Shown here: one piece after another, positions 8,566 to 16,711 of the stretch
Numbering within the stretch: position 1 is the first letter of the stretch
Layout: the number at the start of each line of letters is the position of its first letter
Origin: Halopiger aswanensis
GTDB taxonomy: Archaea; Halobacteriota; Halobacteria; Halobacteriales; Natrialbaceae
Reading direction: 5' to 3'
Assembly: GCF_003610195.1 (NCBI RefSeq)
Contig: NZ_RAPO01000002.1
Span: 248,001 to 312,000 of the forward strand
Length of the DNA stretch: 64,000 nucleotides
The notes under the pieces: generated by a model
The model's database searches: none
What the model saw: only the letters and a program-made list of their open reading frames with translations
What the model was told of the DNA's origin: nothing
Made by a program: the position numbers and the translations under genes

Positions 8566-9219
8566 ATGCTAATTGCGACCTTCCGACTCGAACTCGAGGC
8601 AGTCGCACTCGAACAGGCGTTTGATGCGGTCCCGGAGATGACGGTCGAAGCCGAACGCATCGCCGCACACAGCACCCAATGGACGATGCCGTGTCTCTGG
8701 ATCGCTGCCGATGACTTCGACGCCGTCGATACTGCTCTCGAAAACGACCCCTCGGTAGACGAAATCGTTGGCGGCGACGAATTCGGCGAGGAGAAGTACT
8801 ATCATATCGACTGGAACGAGGAGACGTACGAACGGATCTCCGCATACATTGATAAAGAGGGATCACTCCTCCAGGCGGACGCGACCGACGACGGGTGGGA
8901 GTTAGAGATACGATTCGTCGGCCGTGATCAGTTCGACGAATTCCGGACGATGTTGCACGAACGAGGGTACGCCTTCGAACTGCTGAACCTCTACCAACCG
9001 GGTGCCCCGCGGCAGACGGAGGGTGAGGTGACATCCGCTCAACGAAATGCCCTCGTTACCGCCGCTGAGCTGGGCTACTACAAGGTTCCTCGTGAGATCT
9101 CCACGAGAGAACTCGCAGACGAACTCGATATCTCTCACCAGACCGTCTCAGAACTTCTCCATAGAGGAACGGAAAACCTCATCACGTCTCATCTCACGAC
9201 GACTGCCGCCGACGCGTAG
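8566..9219 (+). CDS. HTH-10 family (bacterio-opsin activator-like) regulator
   Basis: The 217-residue protein has two parts. Residues 1-150 form the small-molecule/GAF-like module seen before this HTH. Residues 155-205 form the HTH_10 domain, with TSAQRNALVTAAELGYYKVP, then ISTRELADELDISHQTVSELL. It is one of four such regulators in the window. Its third-position base use is visibly less G+C-biased than its neighbours. The DUF7344-like gene follows 101 bases downstream with its own TATA-like box. Family members regulate varied genes, the best known being Bat for bacterio-opsin; the target here is unknown. Confidence 0.88.
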   Translation: MLIATFRLELEAVALEQAFDAVPEMTVEAERIAAHSTQWTMPCLWIAADDFDAVDTALENDPSVDEIVGGDEFGEEKYYHIDWNEETYERISAYIDKEGSLLQADATDDGWELEIRFVGRDQFDEFRTMLHERGYAFELLNLYQPGAPRQTEGEVTSAQRNALVTAAELGYYKVPREISTRELADELDISHQTVSELLHRGTENLITSHLTTTAADA

Positions 9220-9261
9220 TCACTTCTCGTCGACGTTGATCGTTTCCCCCTCATAAAACGA

Positions 9262-9269
9262 CTTAAAAG
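9262..9269 (+). promoter_or_regulatory. TATA-like box before the DUF7344-like gene at 9321
   Basis: CTTAAAAG would place transcription start near 9292, leaving a leader of about 28 bases before the GTG at 9321. A six-codon frame (9304-9324, MAYCET) lies in that leader and its TGA overlaps the GTG start. Confidence 0.5.
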
Positions 9270-9320
9270 CCTGACACGGCGGGTCGAAACTCCATACAAG
9301 ACCATGGCGTATTGTGAAAC

Positions 9321-9668
9321 GTGAGTAACGTACCGTCCGAATCGAGCAAGAACGGAAGTGACACGGTTGACACGGCCTTAGAGGCGCTCTCTCATGTTCA
9401 CCGTTTTCAGCTTTTACAGTCCCTCTGTGAAGAGGACCCGCAGGAAGCCGTAATCGCTTCCGTCACCGATAGCGTAGAGCGCGGTAGAGACGTGAAATCG
9501 GTACAAATTGAACTGTACCATCTTCACCTCCCAAAACTCGAAGAGGCGGGGTTCATCGAGTGGGAGCGAGAGCACGACCAGGTGAGCAAAGGGCCTAATT
9601 TCGATACAATCGAGAAGTTACTCGAACGGCTGAGCGAAGGCAGGAACCGCGAACTCCTCTTTAACTAG
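9321..9668 (+). CDS. DUF7344-like winged-helix protein
   Basis: The 115-residue protein starts at a GTG. The core runs from about residue 18 to 100: ALEALSHVHRFQLLQSL, then IELYHLHLPKLEEAGFIEW. The signature L-x-H-x-HLPxLxxxGxI is shared with the genes at 22248 and 32532 and fits the haloarchaeal DUF7344 group, which looks like an ArsR-type winged helix. DNA binding is inferred from that fold. No ATG is in frame nearby, and an upstream mini-frame stops exactly over this GTG, so translational coupling is possible. It pairs with the HTH-10 gene just before it. Confidence 0.75.
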   Translation: MSNVPSESSKNGSDTVDTALEALSHVHRFQLLQSLCEEDPQEAVIASVTDSVERGRDVKSVQIELYHLHLPKLEEAGFIEWEREHDQVSKGPNFDTIEKLLERLSEGRNRELLFN

Positions 9669-9971
9669 CGCCGTGTCTGGGATTCGATCCACCGTTATTT
9701 ATATTAACTGAACATTCCACGATCGATCCGTCCATCTACCGAGCAACTGATTCATCAACGTCGACGCGAACCAAACGGAATCACCGTGCTGAACCCAGCG
9801 TCTGTATTCGGAACACGGATCTTGTCAGATACGATATCTACTGCTTCCCATTGCGTTACAGTTACCTTGTGTCCCTGTACTGACCGCGGATTTGCGATCG
9901 GTTTTGGCCGAGAAAATCGTGCTACTGGCTGAACGCTGTCCCTGGAATCCGGCGGTCCGAAACTGAGACGG
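9669..9971. other. Gene-free, lower-G+C region after the islet
   Basis: This 303-base stretch has no convincing frame. It contains a strong TATA-like sequence (TTATTTATATTAA, near 9703-9715) on the plus strand with no plus-strand gene for 1.2 kb, and the right copy of the 11-base repeat (9784-9794). The repeat is followed by an imperfect inverted match (TTCGGAACACGG, 9809-9820). panB ends at its right border. Confidence 0.45.
9784..9794 (+). repeat. Right copy of 11-base direct repeat flanking a two-gene islet
   Basis: This copy is identical and in the same orientation as 8393-8403. The two are 1391 bases apart. Confidence 0.5.
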
Positions 9972-10784
9972 CTAGTAGATATCCTCGAGATCGGCCTCCT
10001 CGTGGCTGTGTTCTTCGGCCGGGAACGCGCCGGACTCGACCGCCGAGACGTAGTCCTCGACGGCCGATTTCATCTCTTCGCGAACCGAACCGAACTGCTT
10101 CGCAAAGGAGGGCGACCACTCGCTCAGGCCGACCGCGTCGTCGACGACGAGCACCTGCCCGTCGCAGTCCGGGCCGGCGCCGATCCCGATCGTCGGGACG
10201 TCGATCGCCTCGGTCACGGCGGCCGCGAGGTTCGACGGGACGTGCTCTAAGACCAGCGAGAACGCGCCGGCGTCCTCGTGGGCCTCGGCGAGTTCGATGA
10301 TTCGTTCGGCCGCTTCCTCGTTGGTTCCCTGGCGGGGGTAGCCGCCGTACTGGTTGACGTGCTGGGGCGTGAGCCCGAGGTGAGCCATCACGGGGATGCC
10401 GAGTTGGACCATCTTCTCGGTCAGGTCGACGGTATGCGGGCCGCTCTCGAGTTTGACGGCGTGGGCGCCCTCCTCCTTGAGCATCCGGCCGGCGTTTTCG
10501 ATGCTGTCGCTCTCGTCGACGCCGACGGAGAGGAAGGGCATGTCGGCGACGACCAGCGCGTCTTCGGTCGCCCTCGAGACTGCGCCGACGTGGCGGGCCA
10601 TGTCGTCGACGGTGACCGGCAGCGTCGTGTCGTACCCCAGCGACGCGTTGCCGACACTGTCGCCGACGAGGATGACGTCGACGTCCGCGTCATCGACGAT
10701 TTCTGCCGTCGGCGCGTCGTAGGCCGTCAGCATCGTGATCGGTTCTTCGCCCGTCTTCGCCGTGAGATCCCGTACCGTGGGCAT
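9972..10784 (-). CDS. panB: 3-methyl-2-oxobutanoate hydroxymethyltransferase
   Basis: The enzyme transfers a hydroxymethyl group from methylene-tetrahydrofolate to alpha-ketoisovalerate, giving ketopantoate for coenzyme A synthesis. The 270-residue sequence has the family signatures MLTAYDAPTAEIVDDADVD, LVGDSVGNASLGY, GLTPQHVNQYGGY and IGIGAGPDCDGQVLV. The start at 10784 (MPTVRDL) is the standard one. It is a monocistronic gene; other pantothenate genes are not in the window. Confidence 0.96.
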   Translation of the reverse strand: MPTVRDLTAKTGEEPITMLTAYDAPTAEIVDDADVDVILVGDSVGNASLGYDTTLPVTVDDMARHVGAVSRATEDALVVADMPFLSVGVDESDSIENAGRMLKEEGAHAVKLESGPHTVDLTEKMVQLGIPVMAHLGLTPQHVNQYGGYPRQGTNEEAAERIIELAEAHEDAGAFSLVLEHVPSNLAAAVTEAIDVPTIGIGAGPDCDGQVLVVDDAVGLSEWSPSFAKQFGSVREEMKSAVEDYVSAVESGAFPAEEHSHEEADLEDIY

Positions 10785-10984
10785 ACGCTGCAGTTCGGGT
10801 CCGGCGAGTAAACAGCATCGTTCTGCGTCGCGAACGACTCGCGTCGCCCGAGGCTATCACGGGTCGACCGGGGCGACCGCAGGCGGTGCCTCGAGGCCCC
10901 GCCCCGGTTACGATCGTCATCCGGGATTTCTGCCCGCGAAATTCGGAGCCAGCTATTTTGCCCTCTTCGTTAGATGTGTACACA

Positions 10985-11392
10985 ATGACATATGCTAAAT
11001 CCGAGACCGCGCCCCCACCCGTCCGCCGGTCCCGCTGGTGGTACGTCGCCGCACTGGTGCCGCCGTTTCACGCCCTCGCAGGTGTCGTCTTCCTAACGAT
11101 CGTCGCTGCCGCCCTCGAGATCGTCGGCGTTCCGTTCGTCCGCTCGGAATCTACGCTCGTGCTCGCGGCCGCGGGTATCACCGTTCCGACCACCGTGCTG
11201 ACGTTCCTCCTGCCGATCGCGTTGTACCGAGACATCGGCGCCCTCGAAACGGCGGGTGTGCTCGAAGGCTGGGACCCCGACCGCCACCGGTACGCGATCG
11301 CCGCGGCCGGCGGCCTCTTTGTTCCGGGCGTCAGTGCCGCCGTCTCAGCGTACTACCTCTACCGCCGTCACGTCCATGTCGGGACGCCGTAG
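10985..11392 (+). CDS. Three-helix membrane protein, unrecognised
   Basis: The 135-residue protein starts at ATG 10985 (MTYAKSETAPPP); a longer frame from 10886 is not supported by composition. Hydrophobic helices are at about 18-46, 51-77 and 101-122, ending YYLYRRHVHVGTP. Its stop is 12 bases before the ATG of the ABC-2 permease, and the intervening GGTGA can act as that gene's ribosome binding site. The two therefore look like an operon. I do not recognise the family. Confidence 0.65.
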   Translation: MTYAKSETAPPPVRRSRWWYVAALVPPFHALAGVVFLTIVAAALEIVGVPFVRSESTLVLAAAGITVPTTVLTFLLPIALYRDIGALETAGVLEGWDPDRHRYAIAAAGGLFVPGVSAAVSAYYLYRRHVHVGTP

Positions 11393-11404
11393 GTGACTCG
11401 CAAT

Positions 11405-12277
11405 ATGCTCGAGACGACCGACGACGACCGACCGCGGGGCGCGATCGTCATCGCGAAAAAGGAGTTCCGAGACGCCGTGCGATCTCGGGCGCTCCTCGCG
11501 CTGACGGCGCTGTTCGCTCTCTTCGCAGCGGGCGGCGTCGCGCTGTTGTCGCTGCTTCCGGCGCCCGCCGACGCGGATTTCGGCGGCGAGTTCGGCGTCG
11601 TCTTCGGGCTACTCTCCCCGGCGAGCCTGTTCGTGCCGATCATCGGCCTGCTGGTCGGCTACCGCGCTATCGCCGGCGAGCGCGAGGACGGGAGCATCTA
11701 TCTGTTGCTCGGGCTCGGCCACGACCGTCGGAGCGTTTTCGTCGGCAAACTCTTCGGGCGGAACGCGGTCGTCGCTACCGCGATTCTCGCCGGGTCCGCG
11801 GTCGGCGGCGGCGTAGCGGCCGCGATCACCGACGGGATCACACCTGCGCCGTTCATCGCGTTCACCGCGACGACGATCCTGCTCGGTGTCGTTTTCGTCA
11901 ACATTGCGATCGGACTGTCCGCGACGACCGCCTCGACGACGTACGCCGCGTGGGGCGGGTTCGGCGTCTTCGTTCTCTTTCAGTTTGTCTGGGGCGTCCT
12001 CGCGTTCGGATTGGTGTTCCTCGAGACCGGCTCCTTCCCGGAACCGCCGCTACCGGCGTGGTACCCGTACATCGCGCAGTTGAATCCGCAAAACGCGTAC
12101 CGGACCCTCGCGACGGCGCCGTTCGAGGCGAACGAGTTGCTCGGAACGATCGCCGGTGCGCCGGGTACGACGTCGACGGTCGCCCTCGAGCCGTGGTTCG
12201 CGGGCGTCGTCCTGCTGTGGTGGGGAACGGTGCCGCTGCTGATCGGCTACTATCGATTTCGGCGCGCCGATCTCTGA
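11405..12277 (+). CDS. ABC-2 type transporter permease
   Basis: The 290-residue protein has about six membrane helices and the layout of COG1277 permeases: cytoplasmic start IAKKEFRDAVRSRALLALTALFALF, a large external loop, then the conserved GEREDGSIYLLLGLGHDRRSVFVGKLFGR. The ATG at 11405 is preceded by GGTGA at 11392-11396, a suitable Shine-Dalgarno; a GTG at 11393 is an alternative. No ATPase gene is adjacent, which is unusual because these permeases normally sit beside their ATP-binding subunit. The substrate is unknown; other members export lipids, drugs or copper-related factors. Confidence 0.85.
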   Translation: MLETTDDDRPRGAIVIAKKEFRDAVRSRALLALTALFALFAAGGVALLSLLPAPADADFGGEFGVVFGLLSPASLFVPIIGLLVGYRAIAGEREDGSIYLLLGLGHDRRSVFVGKLFGRNAVVATAILAGSAVGGGVAAAITDGITPAPFIAFTATTILLGVVFVNIAIGLSATTASTTYAAWGGFGVFVLFQFVWGVLAFGLVFLETGSFPEPPLPAWYPYIAQLNPQNAYRTLATAPFEANELLGTIAGAPGTTSTVALEPWFAGVVLLWWGTVPLLIGYYRFRRADL

Positions 12278-12323
12278 AGGGACTGCCGGCCGCCGCTCCC
12301 GACCGAACGCGTAACCCGCGAGG

Positions 12324-12329
12324 CTTAAG
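12324..12329 (+). promoter_or_regulatory. TATA-like box before the 12354 gene
   Basis: CTTAAG lies about 27 bases before the GTG at 12354, favouring that GTG over the one at 12345. Confidence 0.5.
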
Positions 12330-12353
12330 AGGGCGCGGTATGGAGTGTCTGCC

Positions 12354-12587
12354 GTGCCGGAACCCGTCGAAACGACCAATCCAGAGGGCGTCGATTACGG
12401 GTGGGTGATGCAGGTCACGTTCGTCGCCACGATCCTCGTCGGCGCGCCGATCGTCGCCGTCCTCTCCCTACAGGCCGACCTACCGACCTGGAACGCCCGC
12501 GCCGAGTTCGCGATCCGCGTCGGGGCGCTCATCTGGACGGTCACTGCGCTCGCCGTGTTCGCGTACGCGAAGCGGTATCAGGAGTAA
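12354..12587 (+). CDS. Small haloarchaeal membrane protein (DUF5822-like)
   Basis: The 77-residue protein begins PEPVETTNPEGVDYGWVMQ after a GTG; a second GTG nine bases upstream is possible. Two membrane helices are at about 15-36 (VMQVTFVATILVGAPIVAVLS) and 51-71 (VGALIWTVTALAVFAYA), with KRYQE at the end. The conserved-looking VDYGWVMQ segment suggests the haloarchaeal DUF5822 family, named from memory. The function is unknown. Confidence 0.65.
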   Translation: MPEPVETTNPEGVDYGWVMQVTFVATILVGAPIVAVLSLQADLPTWNARAEFAIRVGALIWTVTALAVFAYAKRYQE

Positions 12588-12619
12588 GCGTCGCAGTCGC
12601 TCGGAACGGAAGACCGCGG

Positions 12620-13165
12620 TTAGACGCCCGACGGCCCCGACCCGACGTACTCGAAGGCTGTGCCCGCGCGCTCGGCCGTCAGTTCGTCCCGCCGCGAGTC
12701 GCCGACGAACACCGCGTTTTCGGGCTCGACGCCCAGTTCCCGAACCGCCTCGAGCAGCGGCGCCGGATCCGGCTTCTGCGTCGCGACGGTGTCCCGACCG
12801 ACGACGACGTCGACCGCGTCGGCCAGTCCGTGTTTCTCGAGCGCGATTCGACACGCCGCCTCGCAGTTGAGCGAGCAGACGCCGACCGGGACCGTTTGCT
12901 CGAGGAGTTCGTCGGCGTGGGCCAGCCGCGGGGCGGCACGAGCCCCGTCGCGCTCGCGGTCGGCGAGCGTCGACTCGACCTCCGCCCGCAGGCCGGCGTC
13001 GTCGGCCCCCTCGAGCATGTCCCACAGCTCCGTGCTCGGCGGTTCGACGCCGGCGGTGTCGTACACCTCGCGGACCGCACGCGCGGCGTCGGTCCAGTCG
13101 ACCTCGAGGTCGACGAGCGTCCCGTCTAGATCGTAGACGACGGCCTCGTACTCGGTCTCAGTCAC
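12620..13165 (-). CDS. HAD-superfamily hydrolase (phosphoglycolate phosphatase-like)
   Basis: The 181-residue protein has all HAD motifs: YDLDGTLVDL with nucleophile Asp12 and acid Asp14, VCSLN as motif II, the lysine of TQKPDPAPLLEAV as motif III, and VFVGDSRRDELTAERAG as motif IV. The helical cap between motif I and II places it with subfamily I phosphatases such as phosphoglycolate phosphatase or beta-phosphoglucomutase. The substrate is not determinable. It is convergent with the membrane protein at 12354. Confidence 0.88.
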   Translation of the reverse strand: MTETEYEAVVYDLDGTLVDLEVDWTDAARAVREVYDTAGVEPPSTELWDMLEGADDAGLRAEVESTLADRERDGARAAPRLAHADELLEQTVPVGVCSLNCEAACRIALEKHGLADAVDVVVGRDTVATQKPDPAPLLEAVRELGVEPENAVFVGDSRRDELTAERAGTAFEYVGSGPSGV

Positions 13166-13388
13166 GATCGGTGATACGAGCGGCGGTCGAATAGTGACTT
13201 CGGTTCGGCTGGGAGTGACACCCGTCGGGAACGGAGCGCGGGTAGGCGGATGCGGATGCAGGTAGGTGCGAATTCAGGATGAGACCGGAAACGGAAAACG
13301 AGTCCGTCAGTTCCCCTCGAGTCCGATTCGAACCGTCGGTCGACCGTGCAGCGCGGGCGGCCGGCTCCCGCCTACGACGAGTGGTCGC

Positions 13389-14066
13389 CTATTCGGTCAC
13401 CATCTCGCTCGCCGCCTCGTCCAGCTGCTCGCTCGCGAGCACGCGGTTGGCCCGGCGCAGCCGCTCGGAGAGCGCCTGGTGGGAGATGTCGAGTTCGTTC
13501 GCCAGTTCCTCGAGCGAGATCTCGCGGGGGACGTCGTAGTACCCCTGGCGGTAGGCCTCGGCGATGGCCTCCTTCTGGGGCTCGGTCAGCGCCGCGGTCG
13601 TCTCGAGGTCATCGTCGGCGCCGGCTTCGACCATCCGCTTGACGTCGACGCGGACGCCCTGGTCCTCGATATCCGAGACGGCGTCCGAGAGCCCCTCGCG
13701 GTGGGGGAAGAGCACGCGAAGCGTCCAGTGGTTGTCCGTGACCTGCGCACCCAGTACCGTGCCGTCGTGGGCGTAGATCGCGCGACAGATCGAGCTGACG
13801 TCCTCGCTGTACTCGAGCCGGTAGAACAACTCTCCGTCGTCGGTATCCTCGAGGAGCTGCTGGTGTTCGACGACGGTCGAGTCCGCACGCAGCGTCTCGT
13901 CGAGTTCGTCCGAGCCGACGTTGGAGAACCAGACCAGCGGCGTCGTTCGGCCCGGCCCCTCGGCGACGACGCTCTCGACGCGGACCTCCATCGACGGGAG
14001 CTGCTGGAACGTCTCCGCGAGGGCGAACTCGTCGGTCGAGACCGAGAGCTCGGCGATCGTCGTCAT
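13389..14066 (-). CDS. HTH-10 family (bacterio-opsin activator-like) regulator
   Basis: The 225-residue protein starts MTTIAELSV at 14066. A GGTGA Shine-Dalgarno lies a few bases upstream, and a slightly longer frame is not needed. Residues about 1-155 form the GAF-like/BAT module. The HTH_10 domain follows (TEPQKEAIAEAYRQGYYDVP, then LEELANELDISHQALSERLRRA). It is more G+C-rich than the copy at 8566 and has no DUF7344-like partner. Its nearest relative in the window is the gene at 54306, with the same HQALSERLRRA recognition helix. Confidence 0.9.
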   Translation of the reverse strand: MTTIAELSVSTDEFALAETFQQLPSMEVRVESVVAEGPGRTTPLVWFSNVGSDELDETLRADSTVVEHQQLLEDTDDGELFYRLEYSEDVSSICRAIYAHDGTVLGAQVTDNHWTLRVLFPHREGLSDAVSDIEDQGVRVDVKRMVEAGADDDLETTAALTEPQKEAIAEAYRQGYYDVPREISLEELANELDISHQALSERLRRANRVLASEQLDEAASEMVTE

Positions 14067-14298
14067 CGGCGACTCACCTCGCACAATGGGCTCGAGTCCG
14101 GTTGGTATCCGACGCTGCTATCGTGCTCGCTGTGGGACTCGAATCGGATCATAGTCATAGTATCGGTGGACGGATGCCTGGGGGTACTCGAGCCACGCGT
14201 CGTGGTGTCCCCGCAGGAATCGTGACGGGAAAACAAACGGCGCCGATACCGTTGATGAACAGGCCTTGGTTTTCCAGCGCTTTAAGAGAGCACGTCAC

Positions 14299-14335
14299 GT
14301 TTCCCGACGGTCACGGCTCCGCACCCGTCGGAAAC
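14299..14335. repeat. Imperfect hairpin between a HAD gene and an HTH-10 gene
   Basis: GTTTCCCGACGG (14299-14310) pairs with CCGTCGGAAAC (14325-14335) with one bulged C. It lies just past the stop of the HAD gene on the minus strand, so it may be its transcript end. No U-tract follows closely. Confidence 0.45.
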
Positions 14336-14347
14336 GGCCGTTTCAGA

Positions 14348-15631
14348 CTATCGACTATCGCCGAGGCGAGCCAGCCGGTTCAGCGCGTAGACGGTCCGGA
14401 GCACGTCGACGCTCTTCCCGCGATCGAAGACGAGTTCGTCCGTCTCGAGGACGTGTTCTAACGTATCCCGCGAGGCGTGTTCCGGAGCGGCCGCGATGCC
14501 GGCGTCGTTTTCCTCGACCCACTCCATGACCCGCAGGTCGCTCTTGGAGTCGCCCATCACCAGCGCGAAGGGGTCGTCGATCCCGAGCACGTCGAACGCG
14601 CGCTCGACGCCGACGACCTTGTTCAACTCGAGACTGCCGATTTCTGCCGCGTCGGCCTCGTAGTAGGCGACGTCGATCCGCTCTAGGGTGTCCGCGAGCC
14701 GGGCCGGTACCTCGTCGGCCTCCCGGTCGGGATAGACGCCCTCGCTCTCGAGGACGGCTCTGATCTCGGGGTCCTGGTCGGCGTAGAACGCGCGGGTCCA
14801 GTCGACGACGGTCTCGTCGCTGATCTCGGTCTCGCCGTCGCCGTTGCCGTTCAACTCGAGCGCCGAGCCGACCGCGTCGGCGAGCAGATCGACGAGGTAG
14901 ACCAGCGCCTCGTCGATGACCGCGCGGGCGTCCGCGGAGCCGGTCTCGTAGTTGGGCTTCATCGTGATGTTGAACTCGTTGCCCTGCAGGTGACAGCCCC
15001 GGCGGAGTTCCTCGGGCGCTTCGGGGAGCACCCGCGAGCGCACGTCGTCGAAGACCGCCCGGATCTCCTCGTCTAGGTCCTCGTAGAGCAACTGCTTGGT
15101 GTCGGCGCCGTGGCCCGGCGTGAACACGCCCGTCCCGGCCTCGTAGACGATCGAGAGGTTCCCCGAGTGGACGATTTCGCTGCCCAGCCCCTGGATCGCG
15201 AATCCCTTGACGTTCTCCAGGGTCTGGCCCGTACAGATGACGATCGGGACGCCCGCTTCGTGGAACTCCGTCAGCACGTGCAGCGTCTCGCGGGGAATCT
15301 CGTTGTCCGTCCCGCCGGCCGAGCGCAGCGTCTCGTCGACGTCTAACACGAGCACGTTCACCGCGCGGCCGTACTTGGCCTCGAGGTCCAAGGCGGTGAA
15401 GGCCTGATCGCGGTCCGCCCACGAGGCGACCTCAGCGAACGTCTCGCCGGCCGCGAAGTCCGCCCGGATCTCGTTTTTGCGGGCCTCGAGTTCCTCGGTC
15501 GCCTCCTGCCAGTGCTCGAGGGCGACCCTCGAGTCGACCGCCGGGAAGACGTCGACGAACTCCTGATACTCGCGCAAGGTCGCCGTATCGTACTCGTCGT
15601 AGAGTCGGTAGACGAGATCGTACCGTTCCAT
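14348..15631 (-). CDS. Large HAD-superfamily hydrolase, Cof/SPP-like
   Basis: The 427-residue protein carries HAD motif I (VLVLDVDETLRS, about residue 92), motif II (VICTGQTLENVKG), a substrate-cap region (GCHLQGNEFNITMKP), and motif IV (VMGDSKSDLRVMEWVEE). About 85 helical residues precede the HAD core. The pattern fits type-IIB (Cof or sucrose-phosphate phosphatase-like) enzymes. The frame remains open to 16189, across the divergent gfcR gene, but MERYDLVYRLYDEYD at 15631 is the convincing start. The substrate is unknown. Confidence 0.82.
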   Translation of the reverse strand: MERYDLVYRLYDEYDTATLREYQEFVDVFPAVDSRVALEHWQEATEELEARKNEIRADFAAGETFAEVASWADRDQAFTALDLEAKYGRAVNVLVLDVDETLRSAGGTDNEIPRETLHVLTEFHEAGVPIVICTGQTLENVKGFAIQGLGSEIVHSGNLSIVYEAGTGVFTPGHGADTKQLLYEDLDEEIRAVFDDVRSRVLPEAPEELRRGCHLQGNEFNITMKPNYETGSADARAVIDEALVYLVDLLADAVGSALELNGNGDGETEISDETVVDWTRAFYADQDPEIRAVLESEGVYPDREADEVPARLADTLERIDVAYYEADAAEIGSLELNKVVGVERAFDVLGIDDPFALVMGDSKSDLRVMEWVEENDAGIAAAPEHASRDTLEHVLETDELVFDRGKSVDVLRTVYALNRLARLGDSR

Positions 15632-15789
15632 GCTAGCTACAGTCACCGGCAGGGAGATAATCGTTGCCTCTGAGGGCGGTCGACGGCGGGTCCCGTTGGG
15701 CGGCGCCGCGCCCGCACCGCCCCCGCGGCACCGCGACCGCACCGGCCGCCGCGCGCCACCGCTCGCTGCTCGAGCGACGACGATACGAC

Positions 15790-15797
15790 TATAAAAA
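15790..15797 (+). promoter_or_regulatory. TATA box of gfcR
   Basis: TATAAAAA is centred about 26 bases before the ATG at 15819, so the transcript should be leaderless or nearly so. Confidence 0.65.
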
Positions 15798-15818
15798 CGG
15801 CGGCCGAATCGGCTGCAT

Positions 15819-16469
15819 ATGAAAAACGTTGACGACCTCATCGAGAGCGCGGCGGAGCTCGCCGACCGCGGTCTCTCGAAGGGCGAGATCGCCGACGAAC
15901 TGAACGTCTCGCGCGAGACGGCCAGTTGGCTCGTCGAGCGCAGCGGGACGACGACCAAGCCGACCAGCCGAGAATCCGCCGAACCGGCGGCCGCGGGCGG
16001 CCCGCAGGACATCCACGTCGACTGGTCTGCAGTCGGCCGGGACAGCAAACGGATGGAACACATCTCCGCCGCGATGGCCGACCTGCTGGCCAAGCACGGC
16101 GAGGACGTCGACCTGACGATCGGCATCGAGAAGGCCGGCGGCCCCATCGCGACGCTGATCGCGCGCGAACTCGGGACCGACCTCGGCACCTACACCCCGG
16201 CGAAACACCAGTGGGAGGAAGGCGACATCGAGGATCTGGGCGGGACCTTCTCCCGAAACTTCGCCGGGATCCGCGACCGCGAGTGCTACATCGTCGACGA
16301 CACCATCACCAGCGGCACGACGATGCGAGAGACGATCGAAGCGATCCGCGCCGAAGGCGGCGAGCCGCTGGCCTGCGTCGTCCTCGCGGACAAGCAGGGG
16401 ATCGAAGAACTCGACGGCGTCCCGGTCTACTCGCTGTTGCAGGTCATCAGCGTCGGCCAGGACGAATAA
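15819..16469 (+). CDS. gfcR: PRTase-like transcriptional regulator GfcR
   Basis: The 216-residue protein joins an N-terminal HTH (residues about 14-42, RGLSKGEIADELNVSRETASWLVE) to a phosphoribosyltransferase domain with the PRPP loop IVDDTITSGTTM. This matches GfcR, described in Haloferax volcanii as an orotate-PRTase-like activator of glucose-degradation genes. By analogy it would activate semiphosphorylative Entner-Doudoroff enzymes. The PRTase domain probably senses metabolites rather than making UMP. Its neighbours give no further clue. Confidence 0.93.
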   Translation: MKNVDDLIESAAELADRGLSKGEIADELNVSRETASWLVERSGTTTKPTSRESAEPAAAGGPQDIHVDWSAVGRDSKRMEHISAAMADLLAKHGEDVDLTIGIEKAGGPIATLIARELGTDLGTYTPAKHQWEEGDIEDLGGTFSRNFAGIRDRECYIVDDTITSGTTMRETIEAIRAEGGEPLACVVLADKQGIEELDGVPVYSLLQVISVGQDE

Positions 16470-16475
16470 CGCCCA

Positions 16476-16706
16476 GTGCTGGCGGGGCCAGTCTGGAACC
16501 CGCTTAGCCGTTCGTCCCGTTTCGTCGCCGTCCGTTCTCGAGCGAGGCGATGGCAGGGACCGCCCTTTTCGCCCGTACCAGTTCACACGCCGAGACGATA
16601 CCCCGCGGTCACGGCAGCGGACGCGACACCACCGCTCTCGCTCGGCGCCACCTTCGGTGTCGTAGGGCTGGCGGGCTGTACCGACGGCGGTCCGGAGGAC
16701 GAATAG
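16476..16706 (+). pseudogene. Possible remnant of a Tat lipoprotein N-terminus
   Basis: The last third of this frame reads like an export signal: TPRRYPAVTAAD, a hydrophobic run, then the lipobox-like VVGLAGC, followed by TDGGPEDE and a stop. Haloarchaeal lipoproteins commonly begin RR...LAGC-TD, so this may be the signal peptide of a lost gene (from about 16581). The upstream part of the frame has no protein character. The remaining gap to tfb (16707-16856) holds inverted repeats only. Confidence 0.35.
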
Positions 16707-16711
16707 AGCGG

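Noticed and set aside
15632-16189. N-terminal extension of the HAD gene across gfcR
   Set aside because: It overlaps a well-supported divergent gene and its sequence is low-complexity; the start at 15631 fits the protein.
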